DNA of 64,000 bases, taken from assembly GCA_012934845.2 (NCBI GenBank), contig WNNJ02003552.1, positions 1-64,000 on the forward strand, read 5' to 3'. The position numbers and the translations under genes are program-made. This document shows, piece after piece, positions 36,273 through 47,700 of the stretch; position 1 is the stretch's first letter, and the number at the start of each line of letters is the position of its first letter. The notes below the pieces were generated by a model, which did no database searches, was not told the DNA's origin, and worked only from the letters and a program-made list of their open reading frames with translations. The DNA is from Pomphorhynchus laevis (taxonomy: Eukaryota; Acanthocephala; Palaeacanthocephala; Echinorhynchida; Pomphorhynchidae).

Positions 36273-36825
36273 CTCTCAAACTTTTTTGTTATGCATTGTT
36301 TCGGTAGTAAAAAAAATTTAGAATAAATTTTTGGTAGCAAACACAATTTTTAATTATATAGAATAAAAAATTGTATAAAACTGCAATAAAAATTGTATGT
36401 TTATATTTGAAATTTTTGAGATTTTTCAAATCTAAATCTTTTTTTTTTCGAAAAAATGAAGAAAGTTGAATAACTTTTCGTGCATTTATTGAAAAACTTT
36501 CAAATAATAGCAATTACACTGAAAATTCATACAAATAATACAAATATATTCAAAAGTCATTCCGACTTTAATTAGCTTAAAATTAAAAAAATTAAATATT
36601 TAATTTTTTTAATTAAAATATTTAAATTTGTGCTTGTTTCTCCCGAAAAATTTTTGTCAGTTGAAAGAGTACTTGCAATTCCGCTATTTTAGCACATTCT
36701 TATTTTGCTACAACAAAATCAGTATAACGGAAAAGATCCTCTCAAACTTTTTTGTTATGCATTGTTTCGGTAGCAAAAAAAAATTAGAATAAATTTTTGG
36801 TAGCAAACACAATTTTTAATTATAT
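36273..36825. repeat. 86-bp direct repeat pair (36273-36358 and 36739-36825)
   Basis: Both copies contain TTTTGTTATGCATTGTTTCG and TTTTTGGTAGCAAACACAAT, differing by about three bases. They are separated by 380 bases of AT-rich DNA. They could be short LTRs of a solo or decayed element; no internal coding region is present. Confidence 0.8.
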
Positions 36826-37739
36826 TATTAATTTTTAATTAAAGGCTTTAATTATTATATTTTTAATTAAAGGCTTTATTTATCATGTTCATATCGTGTT
36901 GTGAACTTTCGACTCAAGAGCTTTCGACTCAAGACTTGTGATTATTAGAAAATCAGATTGTACTATTGTGTATGCGTTTTCGCGCTGACATCCCAAATAC
37001 TCAAATGAGTGAATTCAGAGATATTTGTGTGATTGAGATTAAACATTTATGGTTCGCAATGTTTTTAGATTTTGTTGCTTTGACAAAGTGTATGTATAGT
37101 ACTAATTGATAGCATGTAATTGATCTAGATTTTAAAGCTCCAATCACTGCGGCTCACTTTATTCAAGTTTACTTTCTTTGAGTACATAGTGAGATTAGAA
37201 TGGTTATAACATTGGCGAGCATCAGCAATGGACATAATTATAGTTTTTATCATACAACGTGAATGGTCTTTACGATTTATTCGGAAAGACTATTCATAAA
37301 TCACAGATGGCTTTCGAATTTTCTAAACATTCACATTCTCACATCGTGCGTTGAGCAGTATATACATAATAAAAAATTTATTGAACACATTTATTTTATT
37401 ATGCAATGGTATTTTAATAGTTCCTACATCACATTCTTTGCATAAACACGGAAGTTGATGGGTGCCATATGTTATATTACAAGTTCTAATTACGCTTCGT
37501 AACAACACTGATGTGAACTTTACCATCTTTTGTTCTTAATTTACAATCTTAAAGATAAGAATATTGCTATATTAAACCTTTCATGTTTTTTGCAAGACTT
37601 TATTAATAATTTAATATTATTCGTAAAAATTTCATATCTTTTCACTACTATAAATTGAAAACAAAATGAGCCAAAGGCTCTTACAGTTGCATACTAAATA
37701 CAATTAAAATTAAATAGTTTGAAAGTCAATTATATAGTG
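36826..37739. other. Spacer
   Basis: No gene recognised. ACGATTTATTCGGAAAGACT at 37271 is repeated at 37806 inside the LINE scrap that follows. Confidence 0.45.
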
Positions 37740-37872
37740 TCTCGAGGATATTAACGACCGGTTCAACGTCCGATCTGTTCTTAAATTTTGAAAATATTTC
37801 TGTCGATACGATTTATTCGGAAAGACTATTCCACGTTTGAACAACACGTCGACGGAGACATCTTATTCGGGT
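37740..37872 (-). mobile_element. CR1-like LINE C-terminal scrap
   Basis: The minus strand reads RRRVVQTWNSLSE, a stop, then IVSTEIFSKFKNR. This is the conserved end motif of these RT proteins (compare MWNSLPEEIASARSL at 28200). Confidence 0.6.
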
Positions 37873-37899
37873 TTAATTAAATCTATTTTTAATAAGAAT

Positions 37900-40450
37900 A
37901 ATTTATTTAATGTGGCAAATGAGTGAGAGCTGCACGCTTACAAGTTCACTAACAAAAAAAACAGCAGAAGTCATACATGTTTTTTAATTAATTGTTTAAA
38001 TGACATTTGAACGTTTGAAACTCAGCATTGATGTTGATTGGCGGATATGAATGGGTATATAAAAAAGATTTATTTAACGTGGCAAATGCGTACCAGCGCC
38101 CGCTTACATGACCACAACAAAACAAAAATGTAAATCAGGTGTCGAGAAGGTGTGAACGGAGGAGGTGTTTGAATGTGATAAATGAGGGAGCGCGGCGGAC
38201 GTCAAGAGGGAGTTGATTCCAGGCGAGTGAGGCGGCGACGAGGCAAGGATCGGAGACCATAGTTGTTGGAGTAATTGGGAACGTGGAGTAAGAGGGTATG
38301 ACGGGAACGCAGCGATAGCGAGGTGGGGCGAGTGTCGTCTAAGAAAGGAAAGTTGATGAACGATGGGGAGCCGACAGCGATGAGACGAAAAGTTACGAGA
38401 AGGAAGCGGAGTTTGATGCGGATGTGGATGGTGGGCCAGGAGAGTTTGCAAGATTTGTGAATGTGTGGTCGAAGCGACGGAGACGAAAGAGCACTCGAAC
38501 GGCTGAGTTGAATTGTTTAAATGACATTTAAACGTTTGAAACTCGTCATTGATGTTGATTGGCGGATATGAATGGGCATATGATTCCACGAGAGAGGAGC
38601 AGCCACAACGCAAGAGCGGAAGCCAAAATAGGTAGGGTAATTTGGGAAATGTAAAAGAAGGAAATTACGGGAACGCAAGGGACAGTAGACAGGACGAGAA
38701 TTGTCGAGAAAAGGAAGGTTGAGAAATGAAGAATTTGAACACGACAATAAATGGTAGGCAAATCGAGAGAAGCAAGATGGTGGGATGTATGATCAAAACG
38801 ACGAAGACGGAGATAATTCGGACGGATGCGTTGACGATGCGTTGTAGAGAAAGAAGAGTGGATTTAGGTGAGTTGGAAAATAGACTCAGATAGTAATCGA
38901 GTCTTGAGTAAACGAGAAAAGATATGAGAGTCATACATGAAGGAAAACCGATCAAGCTACAAATTTGACGGAGGTTGCGGAGAATCAAGGTAGATGGGCG
39001 TACTTTATCCCTAACGAAAGGTTTAAGTGAAAGTCTGTTGTCGAAATGGAAGCCTAGGAAAACGAGATTGTCAACGATAGGAAGAATTGTAGAATTTAAT
39101 GATATGGAGGGAGGTTCTAAGCCTAGGCGTCGATGAAGAATTCACATAATTTTGGATTTATTAGGATTTAGAGAAAGACGAAGATAAGAAAGATGATTGA
39201 AAATAAAGGCAAGACAGTTAAAAGCAGAAACACTAAGATTATGAATACGATAAGCAGGTGCGTGAGCAAAGATGATAATACCATCAGCATATTGCATAAC
39301 ATGGAAGTTAAATGTATAAGAAATAGAAGACAAATCACAGAGAAAAATTGAGAATATCAACGGGTCTAATACGGAGCCTTGTGGTACACCGGACGGGATG
39401 GAATAAGGATGTGAAAGAGAAGAGTTAGAACAAACGTGAAAAGTACGGTTCGATAGATATGAAGAAAACCAAGCAACAGTGGGTAAACATAAGCCGTTAT
39501 CATGACGAAGACGATGAAGAAGAATCGAGTGATCGACGATGCCAAAAGTAGAGGAGATATCAAGAGAATCTGTGACACTACATAATTTTTGATTGTGCGA
39601 GATGAGTAAGTCGTTATAAACTTTAAGACAGGCAATTTCAGTAGAGTAATTAGATCGAAAAGCAGCTTGGAAGGGAGGGAACAAGTTGGAGGAAAATAGA
39701 TACTCATTAACTTGCTTAAGAATAACACGCTCAAGGAGTTTAGAGAGGGTTGGGAGAAGTGAGATAGGACTGTACGAAGATTGTAGGGACGGGTCGAGAG
39801 ATTGCTTGTTGAGAAGAGGACAAACAGTGCCGCATTTCCAGTTGGAAGGAAATGTGCGGTTGCGGATAGACAAGTTGAACCATTTAGTTAGGAAGTGTAA
39901 TATATATGATCATATATTTTTAAGCAAATGAGTGGGAATTGGGTCAGAATGAGAGGTTTTATTAGGTAATGACAGAAGAACCGAAGAAACTTCGGACAAG
40001 AAGTTCAACTTGATAGACAAGTTGAACCATTTAGTTAGGAAGTGTAATATATATGATCATATATTTTTAAGCAAATGAGTGGGAATTGGGTCAGAATGAG
40101 AGGTTTTATTAGGTAATGACAGAAGAACCGAAGAAACTTCGTCAGACGAAACGAGAAGAATGTGGAATAGCTCTGGGAGGGAAGTATTTAAAGAGAATAG
40201 TGGGTACAAGGGGCTATGGGCAGTAGGGAAAGTAAATTAGATAGCTTAGTTTGTAGATAAGAGGACAATTCATCAGGATTTATGTTGCAACGGTTAGATG
40301 ATCGTGAAAGAATTGAGTTTAAGATACTCCAATGAGATTTAGAGTTGGAAGATGACTCGAGTTGATTTTGCCAAAAGAGAGTACTTTAGTTCGCATAAGA
40401 ATGAGATGAGAACGGATGAGAGAAAGATGGGAAGCACGGCGATTTGGCGT
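37900..40450 (-). mobile_element. L2-like LINE remnant (RT and tail)
   Basis: The RT lies in 39142-39873: SSYSPISLLPTLSKLLERVI, FSSNLFPPFQAAFRSNYST, DISSTFGIVDHSILLHRLRH, GVPQGSVLDPLIFSIFLCDL. The palm box has become YADG instead of YADD. Post-palm and C-terminal pieces follow at 38517-38988 and 38104-38613. The element-end sequence around TTATTTAACGTGGCAAATG occurs twice (37903 and 38065), and a 70-bp block around GTTGATTGGCGGATATGAAT occurs at 37990-38060 and 38512-38585. Two L2-like ends are therefore overlapped or duplicated here. The same end recurs at 43868-44035 and 49386. Confidence 0.8.
39865..40141. repeat. 130-bp tandem duplication with 17-bp spacer
   Basis: 39865-39994 and 40012-40141 read the same (for example AAGCAAATGAGTGGGAATTG in both). 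They are separated by GACAAGAAGTTCAACTT. The duplication lies inside the L2-like LINE. Confidence 0.9.
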
Positions 40451-40451
40451 G

Positions 40452-40793
40452 TGTGAGACATCCAAGAATGACCTCTTTATGAAGACTTATCCATTAGTTG
40501 TAAAATCCCTTTAAGGGGTGATTACAATCATGTAGAATATTCCATATTTGTGATGAAAATTACCGTATCATTTATATTGTAAATCTTAATCTTTAATGTA
40601 AACTTTTTACACTTACTGATTTACTACTTTGTTTTGTAGATATTACTCAATAAAGCTTTTTATAAGCGTATCTGTTTACACTACAATTTATTAAGTAATA
40701 TTATCTGTATAGCGGAATCTCATCTACGACCAGAGCGTCTGACTTCTCGACGCCATAATCACCGGACTCTATTCTGATCATATTCGCCAACGT
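40452..40793 (+). other. Leader upstream of the Gypsy-like pol
   Basis: Contains AATAAAGCTTTTTATAAG near 40650, which could be the end of a 5' LTR. I found no matching 3' LTR, so this is only a suggestion. Confidence 0.3.
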
Positions 40794-43500
40794 TTGCTGG
40801 AAAACTCCGAATTGCATTTACAAACAGCATGTACTCAAATTCGGTCTCTCGAATTAGCTGAGTTGAGGATCAAATCATGCGGCGCACCTAGCCGACTTGC
40901 ATCTGCAGTACAGGATGAATCCGTTGAGAAAACGGTACACCCCAACCACAACTCGACAGCCACAAATGCTGAGCAAGTTGCAGCTACTGAGAAATCAAGT
41001 ACATGGAAATGCTACTTCTGCGGTGGAAAAGTCAAGCATACAAGGAAACATTGTCCCGCACGAAATTCGGTATGCAATAAGTGTCAGAAAACAGGACACT
41101 TCGCCAAGGTTTGCCGGTCGGGGCACTGTAACGCTGCATTCCAAAGTAACGGCGGGCTTTGCGGATCAAGCGGCAGCATTGCTACACAAAAGGTATTTGT
41201 TAAAGGTATTTGCCTAAGTGCTTTATTTGACACCGGGAGCACGTTGAACTTCGTAAGCTCGAATCACATAACACGATTAAATGTGAAAGTGTGGCGTCTG
41301 CAATCCAAAATATCAATGGCATCCTCCGGAATCCAGGTAACTTCAAATGGTTCGATAACAGTCGACATTCGTATGCAAGGAAAGCTATTTCGTAATGTAA
41401 AACTACTGATTCTAGACGATCTTTGTTCAGACATCATCCTTGGTATCGACTTTATGAAGAGACATTCCAACATCCAATTTCGATTTCACAGTCAAGAGGA
41501 ACCAATTTCATTGAGAGTAATGAACATTGCTGAACCTCCAAAGCTATTTAAGCACCTAAAAGAGAACTGTACACCTATTATTACAAAATCTCGAAAGCAA
41601 ACACGCGAGAAGTATGCGTTCATACGTAATGAGATAGACAAACTTCTGCGGGAACACATAATTGAGCCGAGCACATCACCTTGGCGAGCACAAGCATTTG
41701 TGACGACTAACCAGCGAAGAAAGAAACGAATGGTTGTGGACTATTCCAAGACAATAAACCAATATACACATCTTGACGGATATCCACTTCCAACCATAGA
41801 GAACCTGATCACGGAAATATCTTATTACAAATTCTTCTCAACTATTGATCTTGAATCCGCCTATCCTCAAGTCGAAATTTACCCATCCGATCGTTAATAT
41901 ACGGCGTTCGAAGCATGCGGCAAACTTTATCAATTTACCAGGATTCCTTTTGGTTTAACGAACGCGGTAGCATGTTTTCAAAGAATCATGGATAAAATAA
42001 TCGCGGACAATGATTTGACCGACACATACGTCTACCTAGACGACATCACTATGTGTGGACGCACAAGAGAGGAACATGACCGAAATGTAGATCGATTTCT
42101 TTCAGTCTGTACATCATTAAACTTAAAGTTCAACAATGGAAAATGCAAATTCTGTAGAGAAATCAACCTTCTCGGATATCAGATCAGAAATGGTGGCTTT
42201 AAACCAGACCCGGAACGATTTGAGCCACTGAAATCCCTGCCAATTCTATCATGTCAGTCTGAATTTAACCGAGCGCGAGGTATGTTTGCTTACTATGCGA
42301 ATTGGATAGCAAACTTTTCACTCAAAATGGCAAAAATTAACGTTTCACAGTTCCCCATGAATGATGAGGCAATCGCAGCTTTCGAAGGCATTAAATCGGA
42401 CATAATGGAAGCCGCGCTATATCACATTGACAACAATAAGCCATTAACTGTCGAAACTGACGCATCCGCGACAACTATAGCCGCATCTCTCAGCCAAGAA
42501 ATAAGGTCCGTGGCTTTTTTCTCTCGGTCGTTGACCAATCCGGAGTCGCGATACTCGGCAATTGAGAAAGAAGCGCATGCTATTGTGGAGTCACTTCGAA
42601 AGTGGAGACACCACATTATCGGACGCCCATTTACGATTATTACTGATCAAAGGTCCGTATCGTTCATGCTAAACAACAAGAGCAAGAACCAAATCAAAAA
42701 TGAGAAGATTAATAGATGACGCCTCGAACTATCAGAGTTCGAATTTAAGATTATTTACATACCTGTCAAACAAAACCACGTTGCCGACACTTTAACGCGA
42801 GTCTGCGCAGCAGGGTATTATTTAGCCTCTCTTAAACAACTACACTTTGATTTGTGCCATCCCAGAATACGACGCTTAACAGCATATGTACGAAAAAACA
42901 ATCTACCGTTTTCATGCGACAACGTAAGACTAACTTGCAATAACTGCTCCGTTTGTTCAGAGATAAAACCCCAGTATCCGCATCTAGAAGGATCCCATGT
43001 TATAAAGTCCACTCGTCCATTTGAGCTGCTATCCATAGACTTCAAAGGTCCTTTACCAACATCAACACAAAGAAATCCTTACCTCCTGGTCGTTTTCGAA
43101 TACAGTCGTTTTCTATTCGTTTTCCACTGCAAAGACACCAGTTCACAAACAGTGATTGAGAAGCTTGAACTGCTATTTTCGACGTTCGGGGTTCGGAATT
43201 TATACATTCTGATAATGCAACTTGCTTCAGGTCAGCCGAGCTGAAACAATTTTTACTATCTCGGAACATATCATCAATTCATTCGTCTCCATTCAATCCC
43301 AGAGGAAACAGACAAGCGGAACAATTTTATCGGCCAGATTTGGACAACAATACGTCTAGCACTACGCACCCTCAATCTCGGAATAAAAGACCGGGAGAAA
43401 GTCCTACAACACGCCCTCCACTGTAGTCGTAGCTTACTATATACAGTCACTAACGGATGTCCACACGATAGGATTTTCAGAAATGGCTGACGCATGCACA
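40794..43500 (+). mobile_element. Ty3/Gypsy-like retroelement gag-pol, broken
   Basis: An old LTR-retroelement copy. In order on the plus strand: two zinc knuckles (CYFCGGKVKHTRKHC and CNKCQKTGHFAKVC, 41010-41115); an aspartic protease with LFDTGSTLNFVS (about 41220) and DIILGIDFM; RT with KRMVVDYSKTIN, YPLPTIENL, FSTIDLESAYPQV, IPFGLTNAVACFQ and YLDDI; RNase H (TVETDASATTIAASLS, FFSRSLTNPESRYS); and an H2C2/integrase region (HFDLCHPRIRRL, CSVCSEIKPQYP, LLSIDFKGPLPT). The frame is stopped by TAA at 41895-41897 and TGA near 42718, and shifts after 43200. No LTR pair was identified. The layout resembles the K02A2.6/retrotransposable Gypsy group found in many invertebrates. Confidence 0.9.
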
Positions 43501-43860
43501 GTCCGTGTTAGTGAAAAACCACAACCGAACATCCAAATAATTATAACATATAATTATCACTGATAACATAGCAGTTCCTCCTGATGATCTCTAATCCTTA
43601 TTCCTTATATCCATCGTCTGAATAACGTCAAAAAACATAGACTTTTATTCACCCTCAATCTCGGAAATAAAGACTGGGAGAAAGTCCTACAACACGCCAT
43701 CAACTGCAGTCGTAGCTTCCTATGTACAGTCACTAAAGAATGTCCACACGATAGGATTTTTAGATACAGCCGACGATGCCTTAAACAAAACCAACTTCCA
43801 CAATGGCTGACGCATGCACAGTCCATGTTAGTGAAAAACCACAACCGAAGGAAGGATCGG
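43376..43860 (+). repeat. Duplicated integrase 3' segment interrupted by a small repeat
   Basis: 43376-43530 and 43649-43855 are two versions of the same integrase C-terminal region (both carry AAAGTCCTACAACACGCC and TGTCCACACGATAGGATTTT). The first lacks about 45 bases that the second keeps. The 115-bp dispersed repeat sits between them. Confidence 0.85.
43535..43649 (+). mobile_element. 115-bp dispersed repeat, left inverted copy
   Basis: The reverse complement matches 45689-45803 with about six differences. It contains the family core GATAACATAGCAGTTCCTCC. Related copies are at 54732-54822, 55036-55120 and 62735-62830. Confidence 0.9.
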
Positions 43861-43867
43861 ATACTAC

Positions 43868-44035
43868 GGTATCCGATCCGTCCTTGTCGCCGCTCTCCTC
43901 GTATGAAATCAGCTTTCTCTCGACGTCCGCCGCACTCCCTCTTTTATCACATTCAAATACCTCCTCCGTTCCCACCTTCCCATACATGATTTAGATTTTG
44001 GTTTGTTTTTTATTCTTGTGGTCATGTAAGTATGC
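43868..44035 (+). mobile_element. L2-like LINE 3' end, plus orientation
   Basis: Matches the reverse complement of 38095-38260: both have GACGTCCGCCGC, TTTATCACATTCAAA, ACCTCCTCCGTTC and GTGGTCATGTAAG. It is a truncated tail of the same family. Confidence 0.85.
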
Positions 44036-44040
44036 GAAAT

Positions 44041-44150
44041 CAAATTTCGGACCATGTTTTTAAAAGCATGGAAATTGGTGACGGCAGCGATATCTTCAGG
44101 CAAACTATTCCAAACATTTACTACCCGTTCAGACAATAGATTTTTGAAAT
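44041..44150 (-). mobile_element. CR1-like LINE C-terminal scrap
   Basis: The minus strand reads MSERVVNVWNSLPEDIAAVT then FHAFKNMVRNLI, the end motif of the CR1-like RT. Confidence 0.7.
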
Positions 44151-44543
44151 AGTTTGTCTGAAGATCACTGTCCTCACTAATTTTCTCAATGTCCTTTTGA
44201 ATTATTTACTGAAATGATTTCATTACGATTTCTCTTTAACACTTTTTTAATTGCAAATTAGTATCTATAGATTCTAAAGATTGGAGTTCACTACTTCGAC
44301 TAATCGACATGTTAATTCACTAATAAATTAATAGTTAATTCAACACATTAATATTATTTTATCGTCTGGTATATTTAGATGTAGTATAATTATTTCCACA
44401 TTTAGAACTAGTTAAAACAATCATTGCAACATAGATTGATGTGATGAGCTGAGAAGTTCATGATTGGCAGCCGTTTTAGTAAAATGTCAACAAAAATGAA
44501 ACGATTTGGATGATTTGAGATTGTGTTTTAGATTGTTAAAGAT
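44151..44543 (+). other. PRPF38B: 5' flank of PRPF38B
   Basis: The region between the last LINE scrap and the start codon must hold the promoter and 5' UTR. No defined motif is visible. The gene start is thus within 400 bp of transposon debris. Confidence 0.4.
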
Positions 44544-44705
44544 ATGCCTAAGTGTAATGATAATCATCTGACGATACATGGAAATAAGGACAGTATGAAC
44601 CTTAATTCACTAATTTTAACAAACATCCAATCTTCCCATTATTTCAAAATCAATTTGTATGAACTAAAAACATACCACGAAGTTATCGATGAAATATATA
44701 ACAAG
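44544..44705 (+). CDS. PRPF38B: PRPF38B exon 1
   Basis: Start ATG at 44544; residues 1-54, ending EIYNK. Donor AAG|GTTTTA at 44706, phase 0. The ATG precedes LTIHGNKDSMNLN, close to the conserved start of the domain. Confidence 0.9.
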
Positions 44706-47700
44706 GTTTTACAGATGTCAATGCATTTGCAATTTTTCACATTTCCATTTAGGTTCAACATCTGGAACCATGGGAAAAGGGAAGTCGCCATACTCAAGGA
44801 TTAAAAGGGATGTGTGGAGGAGTAAGTGCATCTTGTTGGATTTTATTCGATTAAATTGACCTAAATATTTGTTCTAACAAAGGGTATTAATATATGATTG
44901 TAAAGAATAAGATCAGTTGGCAAAGGACCACGATTTCTTTTAATTAAGCTTTTAATATTTTCAATTTGTATAGTTTGGATACGTCTAAAGACTGTACGTA
45001 GCTACGACAATTTTGTTTCATTATTAGCTCCTTTGCCATGGACTCATTTGCCATAACCAATGAGAAGAATTTGCATACACCTGAAGACTGTACGTAGCTA
45101 CGACAAATTTGTTTTATTTTTAGCTCATTTGCCATGGACTCATTTGCCATATCCATTGAGGAGAAATATACTCAGTAATTACCCGTAAAATGTCGATAGC
45201 GATCTGAATTGTTATTAGCTTTGAATTACACTTTACATTTAAATGTAAAGGGTATTATGCTTTCCTCGACATTAACTTGTCAATTAGCAAATTCATTTAA
45301 TGCCAGCAGATTTCCTTTCCGTTAATAAATTAACTTCTATCTGATTTTTTGTAGATTTTTTTACAAAGCATTAAATTTATAAGGTTTTCCTTTGAATGAA
45401 CCTGCTTAAAAGGCAGTAATTGAAAATTATTTATACAACCTTTGCGATTAAATCGTCTTAATTTTTCGTCTTAATTTATTAATTAAAATTTATTTTAATC
45501 TTTAATTTTTACGATCGAATTTATATTTATCCGTTCGCTTGTAAGTAGTGAGATTTAATTTTTGGTGTTAAAAAGTTCCGATAAAGAAATTAACCCTCCC
45601 CCCAATTTGGATTATAATCAGATCAGATAACTAAGATTTTAAACAATTTATATTTATATCAAGTTAAACATTTAAAATTGAAATTTAAAATAAAAGTCAA
45701 TGTTTTTTGACTTTATTCAGACGATGGATATAAGGAATAAGGATTAGAGATAATCAGAATGAACTGCTATGTTATCAGTAATAATTATATGTTATAATTA
45801 TTTGAGTTTTTTTTTCTAATTTGATATTTTATTTGTTTATTTTAGGTTCGTGGAGTTGGTGGAGGTGGTATTGTGTCTACAGCTTACTGCATTCTTTACA
45901 AATTGTATACTCTGAAATTGACTCGGAAGCAAGTGATGGGTCTTACAAATCACAAAGATAGCCCTTACATCAGAGCTCTTGGTTTTATGTACATTAGGTA
46001 AAACCAAGTAAAACGATACTTTTATTAAATTTTCACTAAAATTCATTTTTATTTTCTCTTTAGCATTTATTACATAGCTATTTGTGTGCTCAATATCTTC
46101 TCTAACTAATATTTTAATTTTCAAGTTGAACGTATTGCTAAAAATATTTTATATCTGAAGGAAATTATTTTGATAAAGACAAAACATACGGTTAATAAAG
46201 GCCATTTCAGAATATTTAAATTCGCACTTTTATAATTTGTTTAATAGTTAATTAATACTTAATTAATATTTGTTTTTGAAATTAATCATAATTTTTCAAA
46301 ATTGCTCTTTTAGTGTTTATTTTGTTAACTTAAAAATTTCACTTATTCGCGTTATTAAATTATCTTTTGTAAGGCGCCTCTGTTAAAAGTATGACCAATT
46401 AGCTCTTTTGCAATATGCCTACTCCCTCAATCTTAGCTTCTACGGCCTAGATGTGGAAAATAGTTTAAAAACAATTAGAGACAAACTAGTAAATATTTCA
46501 GATAAATTTGCCCTCTTACGGTTATTGACAAGATCAAAGATAAAAAAACCAGCGTGGTATGCTTCAGAATTGAGAAAAATGTTAAATACACTTAACTATT
46601 TGTTCTAAAAGTCTTTAAGAGATAATTCTCTTATGCCACAATGCAAGTTTTTACGTGCTGCTTTCAGAAGATTGAGAATATCAAAACGGCGGAAATATTA
46701 GATGCCTTTGTGAATTCGGTTACTAGACACCCTAAAAGGTTTTGATCATATATGAGGAGGAGTAATCGAGTTTATTATTTAATTTCCGTATTGCTGTAGG
46801 TGATGGTATTGTGCAGTCTCAAAAGGAAATGACAGAGCTTTGCGGATACATTTCAATTGTGTAACACGTCATTTCTCTTATTGGACGAAGCTCCTCTTAA
46901 ATATTTAACTTCATATCGTGACTCCAGTTGAGGTGCGTTTTGCATCAAGTAGTGTTTAATTGATTTCTGTTTCAGATTCCTATACCATTAGTTCTTATTT
47001 CTTACGAGATAGTTTATCATCATCTCGCATCATAAGTTAAGGTGTGCTTCAAGGGTCTGTCTTTGGTTCGTTACTTTTCAACGTTTTCACTCTTATTAGG
47101 ACATTAAGTTGTGGATGCCTTGCTAATGAAGAAGATGCTAAGATTCACAGCAATATTGAGTCTTTAGAAGATTACCGTCACCTGCAAGATAATATTGATA
47201 AAATATTCTCTTGGAGTCGCAATACTCGTCTATTATTAAATGCTAAAAAATGCTATCATTTACGTTTAGATAATTCGACCCTGCCTTCGGAATATATGTT
47301 GGGATTAAATGCCATAGAAAGCGTAAATGCGGCTCATGACACGGGAATTGTATGGTACCGTAGTCTCAAGATAGACGCATTACTAAAGCTCGAAAAGCGC
47401 TATTTTTCATTAAGAACTGTTTCGTTTTGCTATCGTCATATTCATTTAAATTTTTATTTGACGCATTAGTCAGGCCACATACGGTGTTCATGTATCGTTT
47501 CTTATGACTAAAGGTGAAATCGAGGATTTAGAGAGGATTCTTCGGCGTGGTAGCAAATTAAGTCTGAAATTATATCGTCAAAATTATAGGAACTGGTTAT
47601 CAATTCTTGATATGCAGAGTATCCGCGCTAGACGTTTTCCATTAGATATGACAGCAATGTGGCATATGGTCAGAAACCACGATGGATACCCCTCCTAATA

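Noticed and set aside
40452-43860. Complete LTR retroelement
   Set aside because: No pair of LTRs, primer-binding site or polypurine tract could be identified, only the coding remnant.
45837-46124. 95-codon minus-strand frame
   Set aside because: Antisense of PRPF38B exon 3, whose plus-strand reading matches the PRP38 domain.
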